A stretch of DNA of 8,101 nt from Lachnospiraceae bacterium. GTDB taxonomy: Bacteria; Bacillota; Clostridia; Lachnospirales; Lachnospiraceae. The DNA is taken from the NCBI GenBank assembly GCA_016297945.1, contig JAEDFR010000102.1, positions 1 through 8,101 of the forward strand, read 5' to 3'. Below, one piece after another: positions 1-6,331 of this stretch. The notes below the pieces were generated by a model. The model searched no databases and was not told the origin of the DNA. It saw nothing but the letters and a program-made list of their open reading frames with translations. A program made the position numbers and the translations under genes. Numbering within the stretch: the stretch's first letter is position 1; every line of letters begins with the position of its first letter.

Positions 1-1
1 C

Positions 2-568
2 ATAGGGGAAATGCTGTCAAAACGACTCGGCATTCATTACTACGACAAGGAGCTGATGAAGCTGGCTTCTGATGACAGCGGAATCAATGAAGCTTTGTTT
101 GCCAATGCGGATGAGAAGATAAAAAGTTCTAATCTTTTTAAGATCGCTCATCGCGTTTATCATGGAGAACTGATTTCACCAGAGAGTGATGATTTTGTTT
201 CTACTCAGAATTTGTTTAATTATCAGGCAAAAATTATTAAAGAACTTGCTGATCAAGAATCCTGCGTGATAGTCGGACGCTGTGCCGACTTTATTCTGAA
301 GGATTATGACAATGTCCTGAGTGTATTTATTCATGCACCACATGAATATTGTATGGAACAGGCAGCAAAGAAGCACAGTATGCCCTCAAAGGAACTGGAA
401 AAATTCATTTTGAAAACTGATAAACATAGAGCCGATTATTACAAGTATTATACCGGCAGAGAATGGACAGATTCCAGAAACTACGATTTATGTCTTGACA
501 GTTCAAAATTAGGCTATGAGAGATGTGTGGAAGAAATCATTGCATACATAAATGTCCGTTTCAAATAA
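2..568 (+). CDS. Cytidylate kinase-like family protein, 5'-truncated by window edge
   Basis: Member of the cytidylate-kinase-like P-loop family (AAA_26 type), presumed to be a cytoplasmic nucleotide or small-substrate kinase; the substrate is not known. The first ATG (position 11) is not the real start. The frame stays open to the edge, and its codons 2-10 read I-G-E, matching the I-G-E that follows the P-loop in the complete paralogue at 6922-7548. Roughly the first 18 residues, including the nucleotide-binding loop, therefore lie outside the window. Visible family landmarks shared with the paralogue are YDKEL near the left end, CVIVGRCAD in the middle, a basic lid-like segment (KTDKHRADYYKYY) and YDLCLDSSKLG near the C-terminus. 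The gene ends at TAA and is followed after 17 nt by a hairpin shared with convergent lexA. Family assignment is secure; biochemical function is not. Confidence 0.85.
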   Translation: MGEMLSKRLGIHYYDKELMKLASDDSGINEALFANADEKIKSSNLFKIAHRVYHGELISPESDDFVSTQNLFNYQAKIIKELADQESCVIVGRCADFILKDYDNVLSVFIHAPHEYCMEQAAKKHSMPSKELEKFILKTDKHRADYYKYYTGREWTDSRNYDLCLDSSKLGYERCVEEIIAYINVRFK

Positions 569-585
569 TAGTGTTATGAACATAA

Positions 586-619
586 AAACCCTTCGGATTC
601 TTAAAGAACCGGAGGGTTT
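586..619. terminator. Bidirectional intrinsic terminator between kinase gene and lexA
   Basis: AAACCC-T-TCGG pairs with CCGG-A-GGGTTT, with extra pairing of TTCTT and AAGAA toward the loop. The upstream side has a run of A (584-588), giving GGGTTTTTA on the minus strand, so the hairpin is a good terminator for lexA. On the plus strand the tail is TTTATTTATT, acceptable for the left-edge kinase gene. Confidence 0.75.
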
Positions 620-638
620 ATTTATTCATATGAAAAAA

Positions 639-1256
639 CTAATGGAAAATTCTAAACACACCAAAAACCTTTCCAAGAATTTGACAATCATCTACAATGA
701 TAGGATCCATAGTATCATTTTCCGGTTGTAGACGAATATGGCCGTCTTCTTTATAAAAAGTCTTCACAGTGGCTGAATCATCAATCAGTGCAACAACCAT
801 ATCACCGTTCTTTGCTGTATTGCATACATTTACAAAAATCTGATCACCACTGAAAATACCGGCATTGATCATCGAATCTCCCTTTACATTTAGTACAAAG
901 GATTCTCCATGAGGAACCATTTCAGCGGGAACCGGAAAGTAGCTTTCAACATTTTCTTCAGCAAGAATAGGTTCTCCGGCAGCAACACGTCCTACAACAG
1001 GAAGGCTTACCATTTCTGTACGAACCATCTGAAAATTATCATCACATATTTCAATTGCTCGAGGCTTAGTGGGATCTCGTCTGATATAGCCGTTCTTCTC
1101 AAGCGTTTCAAGATGAGAGTGAACAGAAGAGGTAGATTTCAGATTAACAGCCTCGCAGATTTCTCTCACTGCTGGCGGATATCCCCTTTTTAAAATTTCA
1201 TCTTTAATATAATCTAAAATTTCCTGTTGTTTGCTGCTGATCTTACCGTAGCCCAT
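639..1256 (-). CDS. lexA: LexA, SOS-response repressor / self-cleaving S24 protease
   Basis: Transcriptional repressor of the SOS regulon. RecA-ssDNA filaments trigger its self-cleavage and release the DNA-damage genes. The 205-residue length is normal for the family. Residues 1-70 form the winged-helix DNA-binding domain (KQQEILDYI, then PPAVREICEAVNLKSTSSVH as recognition region, then GYIRRD). The cleavage site is Ala93-Gly94 in GRVAAGEP. The C-terminal peptidase domain shows the catalytic Ser128 (KGDSM) and Lys165 (SATVKTF). The start is supported by TAAGGAGGT just upstream (1261-1270). The gene is divergent from a LysM protein gene, as lexA is from yneA in Bacillus. Operator-like sites at 1327-1340 and 1340-1353 lie on or next to its own -35 element, which fits autoregulation. 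The transcript should end at the 586-619 hairpin. Confidence 0.97.
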   Translation of the reverse strand: MGYGKISSKQQEILDYIKDEILKRGYPPAVREICEAVNLKSTSSVHSHLETLEKNGYIRRDPTKPRAIEICDDNFQMVRTEMVSLPVVGRVAAGEPILAEENVESYFPVPAEMVPHGESFVLNVKGDSMINAGIFSGDQIFVNVCNTAKNGDMVVALIDDSATVKTFYKEDGHIRLQPENDTMDPIIVDDCQILGKVFGVFRIFH

Positions 1257-1300
1257 GAAATACCTCCTTAATAATAGATGATATTATGTACGTTTTATTT

Positions 1301-1329
1301 ATTGTATCATATAAAAAATAAAAAAGCAA
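1301..1329 (-). promoter_or_regulatory. lexA promoter (sigma-A type)
   Basis: Read on the minus strand: -35 TTGCTT (1324-1329), 17-bp spacer, -10 TACAAT (1301-1306). It lies about 45 nt upstream of the lexA start codon, with the AAGGAGG site between them. A LexA-box-like sequence overlaps the -35 element. Confidence 0.65.
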
Positions 1330-1340
1330 ACATATATTCC
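1327..1340 (-). promoter_or_regulatory. LexA box overlapping lexA -35
   Basis: Minus-strand GGAATATATGTTTG matches the B. subtilis LexA consensus CGAACRNRYGTTYC at 11 of 14 positions and overlaps the -35 hexamer of the predicted lexA promoter. This is where an autoregulatory operator would sit. Confidence 0.55.
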
Positions 1341-1353
1341 AAATATTTGTTCG
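1340..1353 (-). promoter_or_regulatory. LexA box upstream of lexA promoter
   Basis: Minus-strand CGAACAAATATTTG matches CGAACRNRYGTTYC at 12 of 14 positions, with a perfect CGAAC half-site. It abuts the preceding box at position 1340, so the two could bind LexA dimers in tandem. Confidence 0.55.
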
Positions 1354-1372
1354 ATTTTTTGTGCTTTTTGTA

Positions 1373-1401
1373 TTGACATTCGAATGCATGTTCTGTATAA
1401 T
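1373..1401 (+). promoter_or_regulatory. Promoter of the LysM/YneA-like gene, LexA-controlled
   Basis: TTGACA (1373-1378), a 17-bp spacer and TATAAT (1396-1401) form a perfect sigma-A consensus promoter about 80 nt upstream of the LysM gene. The spacer is almost filled by a LexA-box-like sequence (1381-1394), so a bound repressor would block RNA polymerase directly. An unrepressed promoter this strong would be very active, which fits an SOS gene kept off in normal growth. Confidence 0.85.
1381..1394 (+). promoter_or_regulatory. LexA box in promoter spacer
   Basis: CGAATGCATGTTCT matches CGAACRNRYGTTYC at 12 of 14 positions and lies between the -35 and -10 elements of the LysM gene promoter. 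Confidence 0.65.
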
Positions 1402-1409
1402 CCATATAA

Positions 1410-1423
1410 AGAACAAACGTTTG
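1410..1423 (+). promoter_or_regulatory. LexA box downstream of -10
   Basis: AGAACAAACGTTTG matches CGAACRNRYGTTYC at 12 of 14 positions (GAAC-AAAC-GTTT core). It begins about 9 nt after the -10 hexamer, across the expected transcription start. Confidence 0.65.
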
Positions 1424-1436
1424 CAACATTTGTTCT
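1423..1436 (-). promoter_or_regulatory. LexA box, early transcribed region
   Basis: Minus-strand AGAACAAATGTTGC matches CGAACRNRYGTTYC at 12 of 14 positions. It directly abuts the box at 1410-1423, making a paired operator just after the expected start of transcription. Confidence 0.55.
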
Positions 1437-1479
1437 GGTAAATCTATATTATTGAATGAAGTAAACGGAGGGGCGGAAG

Positions 1480-1848
1480 ATGAACGCAAGAGTAAGCGAA
1501 AGAAGAATCAGAAATAACCGAATCAGAAGACAACGTGAATTAAGACGTCATATACTTATTTGTTTTTCAGCAATTGCATTTGCTATCTGCCTTTCCTTCA
1601 TCTTTTTCAGTTTCGGTACGAAGGCTCAAAGTAATGATGAGGAGATTCTTTATAAATATTATAAGAGCATAGTGGTGGAAGAGGGTGATACTCTCTGGGG
1701 CTATGCAGAAATTTATGGAGAAGAAAGCCATTATGACAGCCATCAGGAGTATATTGATGAGGTCATGAATATGAATTCACTCACAGATGAAAATATCACG
1801 GCTGGGCAACATATTATTCTTCCCTATTACAGCCCTCAATTCTCATAG
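1480..1848 (+). CDS. YneA-like membrane-anchored LysM protein, probable SOS cell-division inhibitor
   Basis: A 122-residue protein with three parts: an Arg-rich cytoplasmic N-terminus (residues 1-24), one hydrophobic segment (about 25-46) and an extracytoplasmic LysM domain (about 64-116, opening VVEEGDTLWGYAEIYG and ending ITAGQHIILP). LysM domains bind peptidoglycan. The start follows GGAGGGG (1467-1473) by six bases. Size, topology and divergent position next to lexA, behind a promoter studded with LexA-box-like sites, match YneA of Bacillus, which delays septation during DNA damage. Overall identity to YneA cannot be judged by eye, so division inhibition is inferred from architecture, context and predicted regulation. 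The gene stops 17 nt before the convergent recombinase gene, with no clear terminator between them. A non-SOS cell-wall role is the main alternative. Confidence 0.82.
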   Translation: MNARVSERRIRNNRIRRQRELRRHILICFSAIAFAICLSFIFFSFGTKAQSNDEEILYKYYKSIVVEEGDTLWGYAEIYGEESHYDSHQEYIDEVMNMNSLTDENITAGQHIILPYYSPQFS

Positions 1849-1865
1849 CATGAACTTAATTGATA

Positions 1866-2924
1866 TTAATTAGGTTTTTCACGCAGTTGAACTGCCTTAG
1901 CAGCCATCCTTCTGCGATGATCTTCCAATGCTGCGTAGTGTTTACGGGTTGTATTGACATCTTTGTGACCAAGTACATCAGCAACAAGGTATATGTCACC
2001 GGTTTCCTGATAAAGAGCAGTTCCGTAAGTACTACGAAGCTTATGCGGCGTTATTTTCTTAAGTCCGGTTACGTTGGCAGCATATTTTTTGACCAAATTT
2101 TCAACAGCTCGAACGGTTATACGCCTATTTTGTATGGAAAGAAATAATGCATCCTCATGACCTTCAAGAGGGACAATATGATAACGCTTTTCAAGATAAT
2201 CATGAAGTGCATCTGCAACCTCATCACCGAAATAAACAACTGTTTCATATCCGCCTTTTCGTCTGATTTTGATCCCGTTATTTTTAAAATCTACATCTTT
2301 GATATCCAGTCCGACACATTCTGAAACACGTATTCCGGTACCCAAAAGAAGAGTAAGAATGGCAATATCACGTATTTTTGTCTTGTTATGATATTTAAGC
2401 TGATCCTTCGTAAGCTTGTCACCATCTTCAACCTGATCTAAAAGGATGGCTACCTCATCAGCGTCTAAACGGATGATTTCTTTTTCGTGAAGCTTTGGAA
2501 GCGGAACAAGAGCAGCTGGATTAGTGGTAATTTGTTCTGCTCGAAAGTAGTAATTATAAAAGCTTTTCAGTGCAGAAAGCTTTCTTTTTTTACCACGTTC
2601 ATTATTCGTATATTCTTTACCGTCTTTTACATAATAAGAAATATAATCAAGGTATTCTTCAATATCTTCCCTGGTAATCTGATCAAGTACGGAGATAGGG
2701 AAATCAGTAATTTCTATTTTCCCAAGAACACTATTATAACTATGAATAAATTCAAAGAACACACGTAAGTCATATGCATATGCAAGCCTGGTTCTTGATG
2801 AAGTATATTCCTGTATGCCACGAAAAAACTGCTTGCAGAAAGAAGGAAGTGTTGCGACTACCTGGCGCATTTTTATGGTATTTAAATTGTTTTGCTCATC
2901 GTGATAATTTTTACTGTTTTCCAT
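1866..2924 (-). CDS. XerC/XerD-type tyrosine recombinase
   Basis: Tyrosine recombinase of 352 residues that would cut and rejoin DNA through a phosphotyrosine intermediate. The N-terminal SAM-like core-binding domain spans about residues 28-132 and the catalytic domain about 150-345. All catalytic residues are visible: Arg199 (GTGIRVSE), Lys223 in the beta-hairpin (RRKGG), His294 and Arg297 (PHKLRSTYG), His320 (LGHKDVNTT) and nucleophile Tyr330 (RKHYAAL). It is longer than classical XerC/XerD (about 300 residues), mainly through an N-terminal extension and a charged insert near residues 165-182. The start overlaps the upstream ttcA-family gene by 14 nt, and no strong separate ribosome binding site is seen, so translational coupling is likely. 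No att site, excisionase or phage gene is nearby, so a chromosomal Xer-like role is as plausible as an integrase. Its target site is unknown. Confidence 0.9.
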   Translation of the reverse strand: MENSKNYHDEQNNLNTIKMRQVVATLPSFCKQFFRGIQEYTSSRTRLAYAYDLRVFFEFIHSYNSVLGKIEITDFPISVLDQITREDIEEYLDYISYYVKDGKEYTNNERGKKRKLSALKSFYNYYFRAEQITTNPAALVPLPKLHEKEIIRLDADEVAILLDQVEDGDKLTKDQLKYHNKTKIRDIAILTLLLGTGIRVSECVGLDIKDVDFKNNGIKIRRKGGYETVVYFGDEVADALHDYLEKRYHIVPLEGHEDALFLSIQNRRITVRAVENLVKKYAANVTGLKKITPHKLRSTYGTALYQETGDIYLVADVLGHKDVNTTRKHYAALEDHRRRMAAKAVQLREKPN

Positions 2925-3642
2925 TTTCCAAGCACCAGCCTTTCAAATTCCCGTTTTGAATTGCAGTAAACATTCGTTCCTTTACGCCCGGGTTTTCCTG
3001 ATTGAGTTTTTTAAGGAGTTCTTTGGTGTATTCACGTTTAGTATATCCATCTGCCGGACAGGGACTTTTTACTACCGGAACCTGATATTTATTAACAAAA
3101 CCAATAACATCCGCTTCATTCATATACATGAGTGGTCTGATGACTGTTAGATCCATTCTGTCAAGATACGTAACAGGAGAAAAGGTATGAAATCTTCCCT
3201 CAAAGATTAAGGACATGAGCATGGTTTCAACAACATCATCTTTATGATGAGCGTAAGCCACCTTATTGCATCCGGCAGACTTAATTGCTTCATTTAGTGC
3301 TCCCTTCCTCATTTTTGCACAAAGTGAACAGGGGTTTGTTTCCTTTCTTTCATTAAAAATAATGTTTGCAATATCGGTTTTAACAATGGTATAAGGGATC
3401 TCTAGGTTTTCGCAGAGTTCTTTAATCTTGTCCAGATTTAAATTATCAAAGCCAAGATCAACAGTTACTGCATGTATATTAAATGTATTAGGATAAAAGC
3501 GCATAAGACCGTGAAGACCATATAAAAGTGTCAGACTATCTTTTCCACCGGAAATTCCGACTGCAATCCTATCACCTTTTTCAATCATATGGTAATCATC
3601 AACCGCTCTACGTATATAGCTGAGCACCTGTTGCATTTTCAT
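2911..3642 (-). CDS. ttcA: TtcA-family PP-loop tRNA thiolase (tRNA 2-thiocytidine biosynthesis type)
   Basis: ATP-dependent tRNA sulfur-transfer enzyme of the TtcA/TtuA group, expected in the cytoplasm. Numbering from the longest reading (247 residues, ATG at 3652-3654), it shows the PP-loop SGGKDS (35-40), the CxxC pair Cys109/Cys112 (NPCSLCAKM), a third cysteine Cys199 (KSPCPADG) that with the pair would hold a 4Fe-4S cluster, and HHKDDVVETM (136-145), typical of the adenylating fold. I place the start at the fifth codon (3640-3642). The only Shine-Dalgarno-like sequence, GAAGG, touches the first ATG and cannot serve it, but lies about 11 nt before the second ATG. TtcA proper makes s2C32 in tRNA; TtuA-like and TilS-like relatives exist, but the CxxC plus C pattern argues against TilS. 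The downstream recombinase gene overlaps it by 14 nt. Confidence 0.85.
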   Translation of the reverse strand: MKMQQVLSYIRRAVDDYHMIEKGDRIAVGISGGKDSLTLLYGLHGLMRFYPNTFNIHAVTVDLGFDNLNLDKIKELCENLEIPYTIVKTDIANIIFNERKETNPCSLCAKMRKGALNEAIKSAGCNKVAYAHHKDDVVETMLMSLIFEGRFHTFSPVTYLDRMDLTVIRPLMYMNEADVIGFVNKYQVPVVKSPCPADGYTKREYTKELLKKLNQENPGVKERMFTAIQNGNLKGWCLENGKQ

Positions 3643-3721
3643 ATTAGCATCCATCCTTCGTTAAAATTCAATTAATTCTATCATATTTCATGATTATGCC
3701 ATAGTATCTTTTTAAAAAAAA

Positions 3722-3730
3722 TGCTATACT
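3722..3730 (+). promoter_or_regulatory. Extended -10 promoter for the AI-2E/dtd operon
   Basis: TGCTATACT is an extended -10 element (TGn plus TATACT at 3725-3730), about 60 nt upstream of the AI-2E family gene. The hexamer 17 bp upstream (TAGTAT at 3702-3707) is a poor -35, as is usual for extended -10 promoters. It sits in the divergent gap to ttcA. No convincing promoter was seen for ttcA on the other strand. Confidence 0.45.
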
Positions 3731-3791
3731 AAGTATATAAGGATTTATTTCAATTCTATAAGGAGGAAGGGGATATACCCTGTAGCAGCCT

Positions 3792-5117
3792 ATGAAATTC
3801 CGTATTGATAGAAAGTATCTTAAAATTGGGTTCATTGCATTTCTTGTTATTGCAGCATCTATTTGCTTTTATTATCTAATTTTTCACGGAGACCGTTTCT
3901 CAGTACAGATAAAGGAAATTGCAAGAATTGTCAGTCCTGTATTATATGGAATTATCATAGCTTATCTATTAACACCACTTGTAAACACAATTGAAAACAG
4001 TTTTTTAATACCACTCACAATTAAATTGAAAAAGAAATCCGCTGTTACAGATAATAACAGAAAACACATTCGTGTTATTTCAATCTTATTTACGATTATA
4101 CTTGTGTTCTTTTTTATTTATGGATTCTTTTCCATTCTTATCCCCAATATTGTTAAGAGTGTAAGAAGCATTTCTTATCAATTTCCATATTATATTCAAA
4201 ACCTCACAAAATGGTCTGCAAAGTTTTTGGACGACAATCCTGATATTGAGAGAGTTGTATTTCGGTTATTTGATGAATACTCGGAGAAAATTACAGACTT
4301 TTTAAATCATAGCATAATTCCTCAAATGGAAGTAATTGTAAGACAGGTATCCTTAAGTATGATAGGTCTATTAAAAGCATTATGGAACTTTATCATAGGT
4401 TTTATCATATCCATTTATGTAATGTATAATAAGGAGAGCTTTGCAGGTCAGGGTAAAAAGCTTGTATTTGCGCTTTTCAATACAAATACCGCAAATCAGT
4501 TAATTAAGGATGTCCGTTTTACCAGTGATACTTTTATCGGTTTCATTAGCGGTAAAATATTGGACTCCTTTATCATTGGTTGTATTTGCTTTGCCGGCAC
4601 AAGCGTAATGGAAATTCCTTACGCATTGCTTGTAAGTGTCATCGTGGGAGTTACTAATGTAATCCCTTTTTTCGGCCCTTATCTTGGAGCAATTCCCAGC
4701 GCTTTCCTTATTTTGATGGTAAATCCAATAAAATGTGTTTATTTTATCTTATTCATTCTTGTTTTACAGCAGGTTGACGGAAACTTAATCGGGCCTAAAA
4801 TTTTGGGTGAATCTACGGGCTTGTCAGGTTTCTGGGTAATTTTTTCCATTACAATTTTTGGTGGAATTATGGGTATCCCTGGCATGATCATTGGTGTTCC
4901 CTTTTTTGCGGTTCTATATGCAATGATTCGACGCTTTGCAAACAGATTATTGGAAAAGAGAGGATTACCAACTGAGACAACTAAATATCTGGATGTAGAT
5001 TATATTGAGGATAACAATATTTTTGTAACAAGGACTGAAAAGCAGAGAAAGAAAAGCTTTTTTAAGGTAAAAAAGAGCCAGTCAGATGAAGAAAATAGTA
5101 AAGGAGAGCAGCAATAG
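3792..5117 (+). CDS. AI-2E family transporter-like membrane protein
   Basis: Integral membrane protein of 441 residues in the AI-2E (YdbI/PerM/YtvI-like) family. Members have been linked to autoinducer-2 export or sodium/proton exchange; which applies here is unknown. Hydrophobic segments fall near residues 11-31, 44-66, 95-120, 190-212, 258-275, 276-296, 297-325 and 345-378, the usual eight-span layout with a long soluble loop after span three. The signature is the segment from QQVDGNLIGPK (326-336) through GIPGMIIGVPFF (361-372). The C-terminal tail is hydrophilic and Lys/Ser-rich. The start is odd. The strong AGGAGG (3761-3766) lies 25 nt upstream, and an in-frame TAG at 3783-3785 rules out an upstream extension, so ATG 3792 is the first possible ATG. 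It heads an apparent operon with dtd, which follows after two bases. Confidence 0.9.
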   Translation: MKFRIDRKYLKIGFIAFLVIAASICFYYLIFHGDRFSVQIKEIARIVSPVLYGIIIAYLLTPLVNTIENSFLIPLTIKLKKKSAVTDNNRKHIRVISILFTIILVFFFIYGFFSILIPNIVKSVRSISYQFPYYIQNLTKWSAKFLDDNPDIERVVFRLFDEYSEKITDFLNHSIIPQMEVIVRQVSLSMIGLLKALWNFIIGFIISIYVMYNKESFAGQGKKLVFALFNTNTANQLIKDVRFTSDTFIGFISGKILDSFIIGCICFAGTSVMEIPYALLVSVIVGVTNVIPFFGPYLGAIPSAFLILMVNPIKCVYFILFILVLQQVDGNLIGPKILGESTGLSGFWVIFSITIFGGIMGIPGMIIGVPFFAVLYAMIRRFANRLLEKRGLPTETTKYLDVDYIEDNNIFVTRTEKQRKKSFFKVKKSQSDEENSKGEQQ

Positions 5118-5119
5118 CG

Positions 5120-5572
5120 ATGAAATTTGTTGTTCAAAGAGTATCAAAAGCAAGCGTCAGCGTGGATCAGAAGGTTGTAGGAGAGATTGATAAAGGGTTT
5201 ATGGTATTAGTAAGCGTCTGTAATTCGGATACCTATGAAATTGCAGACAAAATGATCAATAAGCTGCTTAATCTTCGTATTTTTGAAGATTCTGAAGGAA
5301 AAACCAATCTTAATCTAAAAAGTGTAAATGGAGATTTGTTAATTATTTCACAATTTACATTATATGCAGATTGCCGTAAGGGAAACCGGCCATCATTCGT
5401 GAATGCCGGTAATCCTGATCTTGCAAAAACACTTTATGAATATGTGATTTCAGAATGTTCTAAGCATGTTTCAAATGTTGCACAGGGAGTATTTGGCGCC
5501 CATATGGATGTTTTGCTGATAAATCATGGTCCTTTTACAATATTGCTGGATTCAGATGAAATATGCAGATAG
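5120..5572 (+). CDS. dtd: D-aminoacyl-tRNA deacylase (Dtd)
   Basis: Cytoplasmic homodimeric proofreading enzyme that hydrolyses D-aminoacyl-tRNAs (for example D-Tyr-tRNA), and glycine mischarged on tRNA-Ala, keeping D-amino acids out of translation. The 150-residue length is typical. Both family motifs are present: SQFTL (77-81) and NHGPFT (135-140), whose Gly137-Pro138 is the cross-subunit Gly-cisPro pair that rejects L-amino acids. The N-terminal MKFVVQRVSKASVSVD is also characteristic. Translation probably uses AAAGGAG inside the end of the preceding gene (5100-5106). It starts two bases after the AI-2E family gene stop and precedes a small membrane protein gene by 18 bases, so the three are very likely co-transcribed. 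Confidence 0.96.
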   Translation: MKFVVQRVSKASVSVDQKVVGEIDKGFMVLVSVCNSDTYEIADKMINKLLNLRIFEDSEGKTNLNLKSVNGDLLIISQFTLYADCRKGNRPSFVNAGNPDLAKTLYEYVISECSKHVSNVAQGVFGAHMDVLLINHGPFTILLDSDEICR

Positions 5573-5590
5573 ATGTACAGATAGGCAGGT

Positions 5591-5845
5591 ATGGTTATGA
5601 AGCTTATTATTTGTATTATGATTGCATTTTTAGCAGTTGTATATGTATATAGCTATATCAGGTATAAAAGACAAAAGAATAAAACAATTGATACAGTTGC
5701 GGAATTTAATGAAAAATATCTAAAGGGAAAAAAAACATCCGTTAATAAAAATGGACCGACGGATTATATCGAACGTACAGAATTCATAGAGGAAGCTCAT
5801 AAAACAGCAAACATAGAAAAAATCAAGGAAACACCTTGGAGTTAA
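5591..5845 (+). CDS. Small single-pass membrane protein of unknown function
   Basis: An 84-residue product I do not recognise. Residues 4-23 are strongly hydrophobic (KLIICIMIAFLAVVYVYSY), followed by a basic stretch (RYKRQKNK) and a hydrophilic, charged C-terminus with a Glu-rich segment (ERTEFIEEAH). The positive-inside rule predicts a short N-terminus outside and the charged tail in the cytoplasm. It begins 18 nt after dtd, with AGGCAGGT as a modest ribosome binding site; a second ATG two codons later is also possible. The spacing makes it the last gene of the AI-2E/dtd operon. The coherent membrane-plus-tail design supports a real gene, but no function can be assigned. Immediately after its stop a tiny 6-bp palindrome (ACATAA/TTATGT) precedes the long non-coding region. 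Confidence 0.68.
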   Translation: MVMKLIICIMIAFLAVVYVYSYIRYKRQKNKTIDTVAEFNEKYLKGKKTSVNKNGPTDYIERTEFIEEAHKTANIEKIKETPWS

Positions 5846-5886
5846 CATAAAATAATTATGTAAACCTCACGGCATACGCATGGGTA

Positions 5887-5922
5887 TAACTATTCGTTAA
5901 ACTTGTGTTTTGCGAATAGTTA
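5887..5922 (+). repeat. Hairpin module copy 1 (TAACTATTCG / CGAATAGTTA)
   Basis: Perfect 10-bp inverted arms TAACTATTCG (5887-5896) and CGAATAGTTA (5913-5922) around a 16-nt loop containing TTAAAC and GTTTTG. The same arms and loop words recur at about 6808-6844 and, inverted, at 6551-6599. Confidence 0.85.
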
Positions 5923-6043
5923 GGTCTGGACGGCTACCTCTCCGCGCTAACGCTTGGAAAGCTTCCTAGGTGGCAATTTCCACGTTACAGGCATAGAAAG
6001 CGACACATCACAGCCACTACGTTACACAGCACGTAGACAAGCA

Positions 6044-6069
6044 CTGTCAGAGGAACTGCGTTCTGACAG
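6044..6069. repeat. Perfect 8-bp hairpin CTGTCAGA / TCTGACAG
   Basis: Arms at 6044-6051 and 6062-6069 with a 10-nt loop. It follows directly after a smaller stem, CTACGT/ACGTAG (6017-6022 with 6031-6036). Two adjacent perfect stems suggest a folded RNA rather than coding sequence. Confidence 0.6.
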
Positions 6070-6331
6070 CACCGCAGGACAAGTTTCTGGGTGTGCGGAT
6101 ATTGTCAAGGGTCACTACGTGAAAATCCTGCCAGTCGTAGAGCTTATTTTCAGACATTAATCAGCACCCCCTTTCCCCCTTGTGGGTGTTAAGTGTCGCT
6201 ATAGTCAAGTATAGGTGGAATGAATTTTTTGATTTTTTATCTGGTTCAGGCTAAAAGCCCTTTTTCTTTTTGTTCGACTTTTCCCTTGACTTTACTCCTG
6301 CTTTTGCTTATATTGATTTTAACCCTTAATT

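Noticed and set aside
11..13. ATG at 11 as the real start of the left-edge kinase
   Set aside because: The frame is open upstream and I-G-E before it matches the paralogue; starting here would remove the P-loop.
1849..1880. Terminator between the LysM gene and the recombinase gene
   Set aside because: Only a weak AT-only palindrome (TTAAT/ATTAA) with no stable stem; the gap is 17 nt.
1866..2924. Recombinase as part of a prophage or integrative element
   Set aside because: Its neighbours are housekeeping genes, with no excisionase, phage genes, attachment repeats or tRNA target nearby.
5845..5861. ACATAA/TTATGT palindrome after the small-protein gene as a terminator
   Set aside because: Six AT-rich pairs with no T-run; too weak.
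5954..6160. 68-codon open frame in the non-coding region
   Set aside because: It needs a TTG start with no ribosome binding site, spans several perfect hairpins, has a composition unlike the neighbouring proteins and shows no recognised domain. A remnant of a longer gene cannot be excluded.
6249..6270. GGCT/AGCC stem with T-rich tail as a terminator
   Set aside because: Only four base pairs; the T-richness is general in this stretch, although a weak contribution is possible.
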